Positions 7,934 through 15,082 of a stretch of DNA of 37,007 nt are shown piece by piece (the stretch's first letter is position 1; each line of letters begins with the position of its first letter). The notes beneath the pieces are model-generated. The model was given only the letters and a program-made list of their open reading frames with translations. It was not told the DNA's origin and searched no databases. Where the stretch lies: the NCBI GenBank assembly GCA_015661395.1, contig JACWML010000026.1, forward strand, positions 1 to 37,007, read 5' to 3'. A program made the position numbers and the translations under genes. The DNA comes from Methanomicrobia archaeon. Its GTDB lineage: Archaea; Halobacteriota; Bog-38; Methanoflorentales; Methanoflorentaceae.

Positions 7934-8665
7934 ATGTACGAGAGCCCTGATCAGCCGGCGGAGATCATCGTTGTCGGTACTGCACACATCTCCGAACAGA
8001 GCATTCACGAGGTGCGGCGCACTATCGAAGCCGAACGACCTGATGTCGTGGCGGTAGAGCTAGACCTCGGTCGGTACCAAGGGTTGACGCACCCCGAACA
8101 GCAAAGTGCATCGATCAAGGATATCCTCTCAAGTGGCAGGTTGTATCAGTTCTTAGTTCACTGGCTGCTTGCGCACGTGCAGAATCAGCTCGGCTCAGAA
8201 GTCGGAGTGAAGCCCGGGAGCGAGATGCTTTCCGCTATCGAAGTGGCAGGGAGCGTCGGAGCGAGCATAGCACTCGTCGACCGAGATATCAACGTGACCA
8301 TTGCGCGATTTTGGGCAAAGATGCGTCTCATCGAGAAGCTGAAGATGCTTGTCGCGCTTCTCGGGATTCCCACGAGCGACGAGGAGATAGACCTCGAAGA
8401 CATCACAAACGATGACGTTATTTCACAGCTGGTCAGTGAATTGCGGCAGTTCTCACCAACCGCGGCGCGGGTGCTTGTTGACGAACGGGACGCGTATCTG
8501 GCGGGAAACTTACTAACGCTACGCGGAAAAGTGGTCGCTGTCGTCGGCGCTGGCCACAAAGAGGGAATAAAGCATTATCTTGATCATCCGGAGCTTATTC
8601 CGCCGCTTGAAGAGCTTAACGTTGTCCCAAAAAGACGCGTGACGCTGCGCTCTCATACGTTATAG
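7934..8665 (+). CDS. TraB/PrgY-family protein, short form
   Basis: A 243-residue TraB-like protein. The N-terminal VVGTAHIS (13-20) carries the family GTAH motif, and VVAVELDLGRY (about 36-46) matches the second conserved block. Later blocks include LVDERDAYLAGNL and VVAVVGAGHKEGI. TraB and PrgY block peptide pheromone signals in enterococci, and TraB domains belong to the EreA/ChaN-like group with metal-dependent hydrolase ancestry. Many archaeal TraB proteins carry a C-terminal membrane domain of some 130 residues that is absent here. The gene sits between two membrane metalloproteases on one transcript, which suggests a shared proteolysis or peptide-handling role. Confidence 0.8.
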   Translation: MYESPDQPAEIIVVGTAHISEQSIHEVRRTIEAERPDVVAVELDLGRYQGLTHPEQQSASIKDILSSGRLYQFLVHWLLAHVQNQLGSEVGVKPGSEMLSAIEVAGSVGASIALVDRDINVTIARFWAKMRLIEKLKMLVALLGIPTSDEEIDLEDITNDDVISQLVSELRQFSPTAARVLVDERDAYLAGNLLTLRGKVVAVVGAGHKEGIKHYLDHPELIPPLEELNVVPKRRVTLRSHTL

Positions 8666-8682
8666 GGGGTTTGCATAGGTAC

Positions 8683-9321
8683 ATGATACAGCATTCAACA
8701 AGCAGCAAAGAACTCGTTGATCTCTTCGTGGCGTGGTTGGGCGTTTCATTCGCTTTCTATCTTGCGTTTAGCGCAGCCAGCTTGTCGAACGCATCATTGG
8801 AGTATATCCTTCTTACCCTCACGGTGCCGCTTCTGGTCGTAGGCTCAAGTTTTGTCTTGCACGAGCTCTTGCACAAGTTTACGGCCCAGCGTTATGGATT
8901 CTGGTCTGAATTCAGAGCGAACTATGTTACCTTAGGGCTGTCGATCCTGTTTGCCTATGTAACCCACATCGTGTTCGCGGCTCCTGGCGCTACCATGATC
9001 TACGGTCCAAACATCACCAAGCGGCAAAATGGGATAATATCAGCCGCCGGGCCGCTTCTTAATCTGGCGTTAGGCGGGCTGTACCTGCTCCTGTACCTGC
9101 TGACGCTGTCGCTGCTGACGCCCCTAGGGGGCTTGCTTAGCTACGTTGGACTATACGGCTTTGCAATCAACATATGGCTATCCGCCTTTAACTTGCTCCC
9201 AATAGGGCCCCTCGATGGGAGGAAAGTGCTGAATTGGGGCGTCCTGCAATACGTGGCGATAGCGACCCTGCCTTTTGTGGCCGCCGTTTATGTCCTTATC
9301 TTCGTTTTTAACGTATTTTGA
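8683..9321 (+). CDS. Membrane zinc metalloprotease (M50-like, DUF3267 type)
   Basis: A 212-residue integral membrane protein with a zinc motif HELLH (60-64) in a hydrophobic segment. A distal NLLPIGPLDGRKV motif (170-182) has Asp178 as probable third ligand. Both are the hallmark of S2P-like proteases. Four to five membrane helices are visible and no CBS or PDZ domain is attached. The frame also permits a TTG start at 8671, but the ATG at 8683 lies about 12 bases after GGGGGT and is the more likely start. It follows the TraB-like gene by under 20 bases. The substrate is unknown. Confidence 0.75.
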   Translation: MIQHSTSSKELVDLFVAWLGVSFAFYLAFSAASLSNASLEYILLTLTVPLLVVGSSFVLHELLHKFTAQRYGFWSEFRANYVTLGLSILFAYVTHIVFAAPGATMIYGPNITKRQNGIISAAGPLLNLALGGLYLLLYLLTLSLLTPLGGLLSYVGLYGFAINIWLSAFNLLPIGPLDGRKVLNWGVLQYVAIATLPFVAAVYVLIFVFNVF

Positions 9322-9762
9322 ACGATTCTAGTGCCGCCTCGACTCAGACGTAGCTCACGAAGAAGACGCAAAAGCTCCTGAATTACGTCTCATGCACAAA
9401 ACGATGATCAGCAGTGCGTCCAAGATGTGTAAACAAGGTAGATGAAAAAAACTGGCCATATAATGAGGACGGCCATCACGTACGCCAAGCTGCCCCTCAT
9501 ACTGAGCGCGTTGCGTCGTGAATCAATGAACGTTACCAGTGCCAAGACGATTGAGAGAATGGAGCCTCTAGCGAAAAAAAGAGTGCTGGCAAGAGTGCCG
9601 AGAGCTCAGACAGCGAAACGCTTAGCACTACCAGTTTCAGGCCATTTCTGCTACTAAAGTCTTTTTGTCGTATCCACGAAGCTCTGGCATCCTGTCAGAA
9701 GGCTTTAATACAAGCAAACGGGATAATTTAGCTTAAAACGCAGCCCCTAAGGTTCAGGTAAA
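9322..9762. other. Intergenic region holding a broken minus-strand gene
   Basis: This 440-base gap between the metalloprotease and aspartokinase has no intact gene. The plus-strand frame 9442-9657 is basic and lacks any motif. The minus strand carries a disrupted membrane-protein frame (9407-9690), listed separately. TATA-like sequences for aspartokinase lie at 9704-9710 and 9723-9731. Confidence 0.5.
9407..9690 (-). pseudogene. Frameshifted small membrane-protein gene
   Basis: Read across frames, the minus strand encodes a coherent protein of about 94 residues. It starts at ATG 9690 with MPELRGYDKKTLVAEMA, continues in a second frame as KLVVLSVSLSELSALLPALFF, and in a third as ARGSILSIVLALVTFIDSRR with a last hydrophobic helix, ending at TGA 9407-9409. 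The first shift falls near 9640 in GGCC. The second falls at a run of seven T (9574-9580), where one extra T would restore the frame. The 284-base length is not a multiple of three. Two or three hydrophobic helices would result. The family is unknown. It could be a real pseudogene or sequencing error. Confidence 0.4.
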
Positions 9763-11178
9763 ATGAGATACGTGATGAAGTTCGGCGGCACCTCGGTCGC
9801 CGATGGCCCAAGAATAAGGCAGGTCGGAGAGCTTGTGCGAAGCTATTATGATGAAGGAAACGAGATTGCTGTCGTCGTTTCTGCGATGTCTGGCTTAACG
9901 GATGAGCTTCAAACCACAGCAGAGCGATTGACCAGTGAATATGCCGAGATTACCGAGGTCGCAGAATTCGTTCACCTGATCGGCAAGAGGCATTTCGACG
10001 CCACCTACGCCGCAATCGAAGATGAGATGATCATTACCGAAGTCATATCAGAGATAGAAACACGGTTAGAAGAGCTCAAAAACGCGCTTACGGGTATATA
10101 CCACCTTGGCGAACTCACTGACCGATCGTACGATTACGTTTCGTCTTTCGGTGAGCGGCTATCTGCTCCGATCGTCTCTGGCGCATTGAAATCGCTCAAA
10201 GTCCAGTCAGTCTTTTTAACGGGTGGAGAGGCGGGTATCATCACCGATAGCAAGCACCGTGGCGCGGGCCCTACGGAAATCACGGAACGACGAGTCCACG
10301 AGCGGCTTGTCCCTCTCCTCAAGGTGAGTGTCGTGCCGGTCATCACCGGTTTCATTGCGTCCAACATTCACAACATCATCACAACCCTTGGCCGAGGCGG
10401 GTCCGACTATACCGCGTCAATCATCGGAAGCGCTGTCGACGCTGACGAAATATGGATTTGGACCGACGTTGACGGTATCATGACCGCAGATCCTAAGCTC
10501 GTTTCTAACGCCCGCACGCTTCCACAGGTGTCTTACGCTGAGGCGATGGAGCTCTCGTATTTTGGAGCGAAGGTTATACACCCGAAAACAATTGAACCGG
10601 CTGTTACTAAGGGCATCCCCGTGCGCGTAAAGAACACATTCAACCCTAACGGCGCGAACACGACTATCGTACATACGGTCGCCGATGATCAAAGCCTCGT
10701 TAAAGCGGTAACGGCGGTTAACAACGTCGCTCTTATTACCCTCTCAGGCGCCGGAATGGCGGGAACCATTGGCGTTGCGGCCCACGTGTTCGCGAAGCTC
10801 GCTGACGCAGGCGTTAATATCATTATGATAAGTCAGGGATCGAGTGAAGCGAACATATCAGTGCTTGTCGAGGAGGAACATTTGAGCAGCGCCTTGAATG
10901 CTCTGCACGGGCTAAAGAATGAGTTTAATAACAACGTCATCAAAGAGATTTCGTGCAATGAGGACGTGAGCGCAATAGCCGTCGTCGGCTCTCGAATGGC
11001 AGGAACGCCCGGCATAGTGGGCAGGATTTTCAGCCGTATGGGAAGTATCAACGTCAACGTCATCATGATCAGCCAAGGATCCACTGAGTATAACGTCTCT
11101 TTCGTTTTGAAACGAGATTCGGTACGTCGCGCTGTGGAGAGTCTTCACGACGAGTTCTCGCTTTCGGGACCACAATAG
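9763..11178 (+). CDS. lysC: Aspartate kinase
   Basis: A 471-residue monofunctional aspartokinase, which phosphorylates aspartate in the first step towards lysine, methionine, threonine and isoleucine. The kinase domain begins with the signature MKFGGTSVADG (5-15). GRGGSDYTASI (about 211-221) and the WTDVDGIMTADPK block (about 231-243) belong to the amino-acid-kinase fold. Two ACT domains follow (about 320-465), each with the IIMISQGSSE or VIMISQGSTE motif that binds lysine or threonine, so feedback control is expected. The length is typical for the family. The ATG at 9763 follows GGTTCAGG. It is likely transcribed alone; a T-run lies about 64 bases after the stop. Confidence 0.95.
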   Translation: MRYVMKFGGTSVADGPRIRQVGELVRSYYDEGNEIAVVVSAMSGLTDELQTTAERLTSEYAEITEVAEFVHLIGKRHFDATYAAIEDEMIITEVISEIETRLEELKNALTGIYHLGELTDRSYDYVSSFGERLSAPIVSGALKSLKVQSVFLTGGEAGIITDSKHRGAGPTEITERRVHERLVPLLKVSVVPVITGFIASNIHNIITTLGRGGSDYTASIIGSAVDADEIWIWTDVDGIMTADPKLVSNARTLPQVSYAEAMELSYFGAKVIHPKTIEPAVTKGIPVRVKNTFNPNGANTTIVHTVADDQSLVKAVTAVNNVALITLSGAGMAGTIGVAAHVFAKLADAGVNIIMISQGSSEANISVLVEEEHLSSALNALHGLKNEFNNNVIKEISCNEDVSAIAVVGSRMAGTPGIVGRIFSRMGSINVNVIMISQGSTEYNVSFVLKRDSVRRAVESLHDEFSLSGPQ

Positions 11179-11241
11179 CTTCTATCTAGATGAGCGGATG
11201 TCGCCATAACCAAGCCGGTTTTTGCTGAGCTGCAAACGATC

Positions 11242-11250
11242 TTTTTTTAA
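11242..11250 (+). promoter_or_regulatory. T-tract: aspartokinase terminator and/or purM TATA box
   Basis: CTTTTTTTAA (11241-11250) has seven T in a row. It could end the aspartokinase transcript and, with the following AAGG, act as a TATA-like element for purM, giving a start at about 11270-11275. Confidence 0.4.
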
Positions 11251-11261
11251 GGTACAAACCC

Positions 11262-11377
11262 TAACTGCTTTTAGCCGAGCGCAGATGCTTCGAAAGACGA
11301 ACATCAATCGCTCGACGCTTACGAGCGATTGGACCCGCGAGGTAGTGCACTTTCTGCACTTTCACCTCAGCTAGTTA
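11262..11377 (+). ncRNA. Multi-hairpin leader upstream of purM
   Basis: Three hairpins follow each other. H1 is GATG-c-TTCG (284-292 of the 11xxx numbering) with CGAA-CATC (298-305), a C bulge and loop AAAGA. H2 directly abuts: AATCGCTCG (11306-11314) with CGAGCGATT (11322-11330), a perfect 9-base stem with a 7-base loop. H3 is GAGGT-AGTGCA (11339-11349) with TGCACT-ttc-ACCTC (11355-11368), an 11-base stem with a 3-base bulge. An outer helix is possible: TAACT and AGC (11262-11275) with GCT-AGTTA (11370-11377). The purM ATG lies 23 bases further on. It matches no riboswitch class that I recognise and lacks tRNA consensus bases. Confidence 0.5.
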
Positions 11378-11400
11378 CTTCCTAACGCACAGGTTTTATC

Positions 11401-12411
11401 ATGAATTCGCAGCACCCCCACACATACGCGGAATCAGGAGTAGACATCAGCGCTGAAGAAGAGGCAATAAGAGCCCTTCGGAAGCATTTTACGACCAAGA
11501 AGAAGGGACGCGGAAGTCCGATCGACATCGAAGGCGCCTACGCCGGACTTCTTGACATGGGCGATTTCATTATTGGTATCACCACTGACGGCGTGGGATC
11601 GAAGGTTCTCGTCGCAACGGAAATGGGAAACTGGAAGACCATCGGAATCGATTGCATGGCAATGAACGTGAACGACCTTTATGCAATGGGCTTGGAGCCT
11701 ATAGCTTTTGTCGATTACCTGGCAATGGAGAGCATTGAGCCTTCTATTGCCGATCAAATCGGGCAAGGGCTCGCAAAAGGGGCGAAGATAGCTAACGTGT
11801 CCATAGTAGGCGGCGAAACCGCAAGCCTCCCAGATATTGTGAGAGGATTCGACTTGGCGGGCAGCTGCATAGGAATTGCTGCAAAAGAAAACCTTGTCAC
11901 CGGCCACAAGATCGAGAACGGAGACGCCGTTGTCGGCATTCCGAGCAGCGGAGTTCATAGTAACGGTCTGACGCTCGCCCGCAAACTGCTGGCCAAATAC
12001 AGCCTTTATACGCGTTACGGAAGCATGGAGCGCATGCTTGGCGAAGAGCTGCTCGTGCCGACGCGGATCTACTCAGAGATCCTCGATATTAATAAGAATT
12101 GCGAGGTGCATGGCTTGGCGCACATCACTGGAGGTGGCCTTCTGAATCTCAAAAGACTTACCCGGCTAGGCTTCAACTTGTCCGATCCTCTCGAGCCTCA
12201 CGAGATATTCAACGTGATTCAAGCAGAGGGCGTTGAGGTACGAGAGATGTACAAAACCTTTAACATGGGGATGGGTTTTGCTATTGTTGCGCCTCAGCGC
12301 GAGGTAAGACGAATCGCACGCCTCAGCGATGGCGCCAGGCAAGTCGGTACTATTTCAGGCCGTGGAATACGAGTCCGACACGATGATGAGCTAGTCGAAA
12401 TTGCAAAATAG
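11401..12411 (+). CDS. purM: Phosphoribosylformylglycinamidine cyclo-ligase
   Basis: A 336-residue PurM, which closes the imidazole ring with ATP to give aminoimidazole ribotide in purine synthesis. The N-terminus YAESGVDI is the family signature. TTDGVGSKVLVA (about 61-72), GIDCMAMNVNDL (about 81-92) and VGGETASLPDI (about 137-147) form the ATP and substrate-binding parts. IPSSGVHSNGLTLAR (about 180-194) and the HITGGGLLNL block follow. The length is normal. The start at 11401 keeps only ten residues before the conserved YAESG. The gene is preceded by an unusual multi-hairpin leader. The cobalamin genes begin about 190 bases downstream, with no functional link to purM beyond position. Confidence 0.95.
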   Translation: MNSQHPHTYAESGVDISAEEEAIRALRKHFTTKKKGRGSPIDIEGAYAGLLDMGDFIIGITTDGVGSKVLVATEMGNWKTIGIDCMAMNVNDLYAMGLEPIAFVDYLAMESIEPSIADQIGQGLAKGAKIANVSIVGGETASLPDIVRGFDLAGSCIGIAAKENLVTGHKIENGDAVVGIPSSGVHSNGLTLARKLLAKYSLYTRYGSMERMLGEELLVPTRIYSEILDINKNCEVHGLAHITGGGLLNLKRLTRLGFNLSDPLEPHEIFNVIQAEGVEVREMYKTFNMGMGFAIVAPQREVRRIARLSDGARQVGTISGRGIRVRHDDELVEIAK

Positions 12412-12602
12412 CAGCTTGGCTGGGTCGCGACTATTTGAGATTCGATCGAACCGTCTGACGAACTGAGGTCAAAGCGTCGAAAGCGTGTCAGTATAGAAGG
12501 ATGGGCTGTTCAGGTGTTAGCCCTTGCAGGTGCACTGATACGTCATGCGTCATTTTGCAAAGTTTTGGTTCAAGCCACGAACCTGAGACGGAAGGCGTAG
12601 TG
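12412..12602 (+). promoter_or_regulatory. cobZ leader with small hairpins
   Basis: This 190-base stretch contains GGGCT (12503-12507) with AGCCC (about 12519-12523) and GGTTC (12567-12571) with GAACC (12579-12583). The loop of the second, AAGCCAC, and the GGAAGGCG that follows (12590-12597) recall the 3' part of cobalamin riboswitches. The 5' core of that class is not visible and GGAAGG can also be the ribosome binding site. The frame of cobZ runs open into the leader up to 12501 but without family-like residues. Confidence 0.25.
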
Positions 12603-13073
12603 ATGATGAAAGAAGAAATGTTGAAAGAGATGGGCGTCACGCTAGATGATATGATAGATACAGCTATGATGCTGTGGGTTCCACATCCAGGGGTCGAAAC
12701 AGAAGCGCGTGCCAGAGAAGTTTTCTCGAGCGAGCTTCGGCGAGCTCTGGCCGATCCCAACGTGTGGGTCCTTCTGTATGCCGGAGTAGCGTTAGAAAGA
12801 GACGCACGGCAAGGCTGTATCCCGAACCTCGATCCTGTCTCCTACGAAAAGGATTTGACTTGTTTGATCGCTGACGAGGTATTGGGCATGGCAATATCAA
12901 TGTACGTTGGGGGTTACAAGGGACACTTCGATTACGCCCGATTCGACAAGCTCAAACCTGGAGTTCTCAAATCGCTCGGACCATTCTTGGATGATATCGT
13001 CGCCGGTCTGATAGGCGGCGTTTCGGCTAACATGTACGACAGAGGAGCAGCCGATGCCGCAACGCCTCCTTGA
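12603..13073 (+). CDS. cobZ: Alpha-ribazole phosphatase, archaeal CobZ type
   Basis: A 156-residue member of the PgpA-like family. Archaeal members next to cobS and cobY remove the phosphate from alpha-ribazole-5'-phosphate or adenosylcobalamin-phosphate in late cobalamin synthesis, as shown for Methanosarcina CobZ. Seen here are TAMMLWVPHPGVETEARARE near the N-terminus, LLYAGVALERDAR in the middle, and the C-terminal LGPFLDDIVAGLIGGVSA. The ATG pair at 12603/12606 follows GGAAGG; the frame is open further upstream but those residues are unlike the family. Its end overlaps cobS by 20 bases, indicating translational coupling. A phosphatidylglycerophosphatase role is the alternative, made unlikely by the neighbours. 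Confidence 0.85.
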   Translation: MMKEEMLKEMGVTLDDMIDTAMMLWVPHPGVETEARAREVFSSELRRALADPNVWVLLYAGVALERDARQGCIPNLDPVSYEKDLTCLIADEVLGMAISMYVGGYKGHFDYARFDKLKPGVLKSLGPFLDDIVAGLIGGVSANMYDRGAADAATPP

Positions 13074-13800
13074 CTCCATTCGGTCTGGCTTCGGGTTCTT
13101 GACGACGATCCCAGTGGGATTCAATGAAGCAGCGCTCGACAGCTTGGCCAAGCGCATGTGGATTTTTATCCTAGTCGGAGCTGCTATCGGACTGTTTGCT
13201 GGAGGAATCAGCTATGTGCTCACCTTCATACCGCACATGAGCGACTTTGTCCACGCCGCACTGACGCTCGTAGCCCTATATGCGCTAACAGGTTTCATCC
13301 ATCTTGACGGATTAGCTGACGTGGGCGACGGACTACTCAAGCACGGAACAATGCAAGAACGGCTTCGAGTCATCAAAGACCCATACATCGGTGTCGGAGG
13401 GATCGCATTTTGTGTACTCTCGTTTCTCCTGCTTTTCGCTGCAGTGGTATCTATCAAGTCAACGGCGCTCCTGCCCGCGTTGATCACAGCTGAAGTTGCA
13501 GCAAAGCTTTCGATGGTTGAAGTCGCCTCGCTTGGAAAAGCGACACACCAGGGACTTGGATCCCGTTTTGCAGAAAACAGTGGGCTTTTGATCTTCGTAG
13601 TAGCACTGCTTCTAGCGGCACTAGTAGCGGTTCTCTGTTTTGGCGTGAGGGGTCTCCTCGTTTTGTTGCCCCCTCTAGCCCTATCGCTTGGACTAGTGAA
13701 ACTCGCCAATATGGCGTTCGGCGGAATAAATGGCGACGTCATAGGATCTTCAAATGAGCTAGGGCGTTTGATTGCTCTTGTTGCTATCAGTTTTTTGTAG
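13054..13800 (+). CDS. cobS: Adenosylcobinamide-GDP ribazoletransferase (cobalamin synthase)
   Basis: A 248-residue integral membrane enzyme that joins adenosylcobinamide-GDP with alpha-ribazole (or its phosphate). The family motif GFIHLDGLADVGDGL (about 89-103) is complete, with the acidic residues that bind metal and substrate, and SMVEVASLG with nearby Arg residues follows in the middle. Seven or so membrane helices are visible. The N-terminal RSGFGFLTTIPV is also typical. It overlaps cobZ by 20 bases, and cobY follows at once, so cobZ-cobS-cobY is one operon covering the end of cobalamin assembly. Confidence 0.92.
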   Translation: MPQRLLDSIRSGFGFLTTIPVGFNEAALDSLAKRMWIFILVGAAIGLFAGGISYVLTFIPHMSDFVHAALTLVALYALTGFIHLDGLADVGDGLLKHGTMQERLRVIKDPYIGVGGIAFCVLSFLLLFAAVVSIKSTALLPALITAEVAAKLSMVEVASLGKATHQGLGSRFAENSGLLIFVVALLLAALVAVLCFGVRGLLVLLPPLALSLGLVKLANMAFGGINGDVIGSSNELGRLIALVAISFL

Positions 13801-13823
13801 GTGATTGCACGTTCGCACTCCTC

Positions 13824-14429
13824 ATGGCTGGCGGTAAAGGAGAGCGGCTTGGTTCAGGCGGCGTTGAAAAACCGCTGTTGGAGTTCAGAGGCAGGCCACT
13901 CATTGAACACGTGTTGGCCGCTTTGACCAAATCGCAAATTGAACGCGTCGTAACGGTAACCTCTCCCAGAACTCCTTGCACGACGCGCTGGGCAAGAGAA
14001 GCACGTATTCAAGTAGTAAAGGCGCCAGGGCAAGGATATATCCAAGACTACAGGTGGGCGAGCAAGCGATTGTGCCTTCACGGTCCCGTTCTCATCATCG
14101 CAGCTGATCTTCCTCTTATCGACTATCGTCTGATCGACCAGATTATCGAGCGTCGCGCGAAAGCGGAGAGTCCTGCACTTGGAGTCTACCTCCCCTACGA
14201 GTTTTGCCTTGAAGCTAACGTACCCCCTGACCTCACGTTCGCAGCAGACGCTAAGTTGCTTGTACCTACGGGCATTAACATCGTCGATGCAAGCCACCTC
14301 GATCAATTACAACACGAAACGACGTTTATCATTCGCGAGGAGTCACTGCTGTACAACATCAATAGGAGAAGCGACCTAACGCGGCTAATTCGAAGAGCGA
14401 GCGCGGTCGGCGGGCGAGAGCTGGAATGA
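13824..14429 (+). CDS. cobY: Adenosylcobinamide-phosphate nucleotidyltransferase
   Basis: A 201-residue enzyme of the archaeal CobY type, which transfers a guanylyl group from GTP to adenosylcobinamide phosphate. It replaces bacterial CobU. The nucleotide-binding MAGGKGERLG is at the start of this model; RPLIEHVLAAL and IIAADLPLID follow as in other MobA-like transferases. The first beta strand of the fold should precede MAGG, and indeed the same frame reads TFALL directly upstream (13809-13823), but no in-frame ATG, GTG or TTG precedes it after the cobS stop. A GTG at 13801 would fit if one base were restored near 13808. The true start is therefore uncertain. Confidence 0.85.
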   Translation: MAGGKGERLGSGGVEKPLLEFRGRPLIEHVLAALTKSQIERVVTVTSPRTPCTTRWAREARIQVVKAPGQGYIQDYRWASKRLCLHGPVLIIAADLPLIDYRLIDQIIERRAKAESPALGVYLPYEFCLEANVPPDLTFAADAKLLVPTGINIVDASHLDQLQHETTFIIREESLLYNINRRSDLTRLIRRASAVGGRELE

Positions 14430-14434
14430 CGTAA

Positions 14435-14932
14435 CTACAGCTTGAGGCTCTTGCGCTCCACAAGATCCACCAAATCTGGGGCATTAAGAAGCGCGTTTAT
14501 CAACGGTACGCCCCTATAGCTCGAGAGGTGCGCAGACACTAATCCTGAAATGCAAAAGACCTTGCTCTGCAATTCATCTTGCATGCGCTCTTCGTCTGTT
14601 GCACACAGTATCTTCGGCAAACTCACGCCTCTAAATCCCTCAAGAACCAAGTAATCGCTGCTGATATGTCGTATCAGCTCATCAAGCATCACTGGTCGCT
14701 TTATCATAAGAATGCTTTCGTCTGGCGCCCGCAGGCCAACTACTTCGGCTCCAGCTTTCCAGTGGCGCCACGTATCTTTTCCAACAACATCGAAGACGAA
14801 GTTTTCCACGTGCACGTCCTTTATCGTGGATACTGAATAACCACGCAATCGCAGCTCTTTTAGGATCTCAACGATGGTAGTGGTCTTCCCCGAGTTAGAG
14901 AATCCATACACTGCGAATATCTTCATTGGCAT
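14435..14932 (-). CDS. mobB: Molybdopterin-guanine dinucleotide biosynthesis protein B
   Basis: A 165-residue MobB-type GTPase that assists MobA in attaching GMP to molybdopterin. Methanogens use the product, with molybdenum or tungsten, in formylmethanofuran and formate dehydrogenases. The Walker A loop GFSNSGKTT is at residues 10-18, after the usual strand KIFAVY. TIKDVHVENF (about 36-45) corresponds to the family TIKH-x-H motif with Asp in place of the His. LVLEGFR (about 95-101) matches Walker B. It converges with cobY, leaving only 5 bases between the stops. The start at 14932 follows GAGGG; an ATG two codons later is an alternative. Confidence 0.88.
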   Translation of the reverse strand: MPMKIFAVYGFSNSGKTTTIVEILKELRLRGYSVSTIKDVHVENFVFDVVGKDTWRHWKAGAEVVGLRAPDESILMIKRPVMLDELIRHISSDYLVLEGFRGVSLPKILCATDEERMQDELQSKVFCISGLVSAHLSSYRGVPLINALLNAPDLVDLVERKSLKL

Positions 14933-15082
14933 TAGTGAACCCTCAAAAGTTAAACTGTGATCACCTAGCGCGAGATGCGCGTCAAAGGAACGAACGCGGG
15001 CACATACGGAACCCGCTCGTTGGCTGAAATCAAAATTGCTTTGCTCACGGGCATTCGTGCTGCTCGAAGCAGCGTCGAGGAG
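14933..15082 (-). promoter_or_regulatory. cbf5-mobB intergenic region with stems
   Basis: On the minus strand, a perfect 6-3-6 hairpin, GCTGCT-TCG-AGCAGC (15059-15073), lies 10 bases after the cbf5 stop, with a T-rich stretch some 20 bases on; this looks like a termination region. Next comes a stem of two 5-base helices with a 2-base bulge (14989-15021). A TATA-like GTTTAAC (14950-14956) and GAGGG precede mobB. Confidence 0.35.

Noticed and set aside
9442-9657. 71-codon basic plus-strand frame.
   Set aside because: It lies opposite the disrupted membrane-protein frame, whose hydrophobic pattern is more protein-like.
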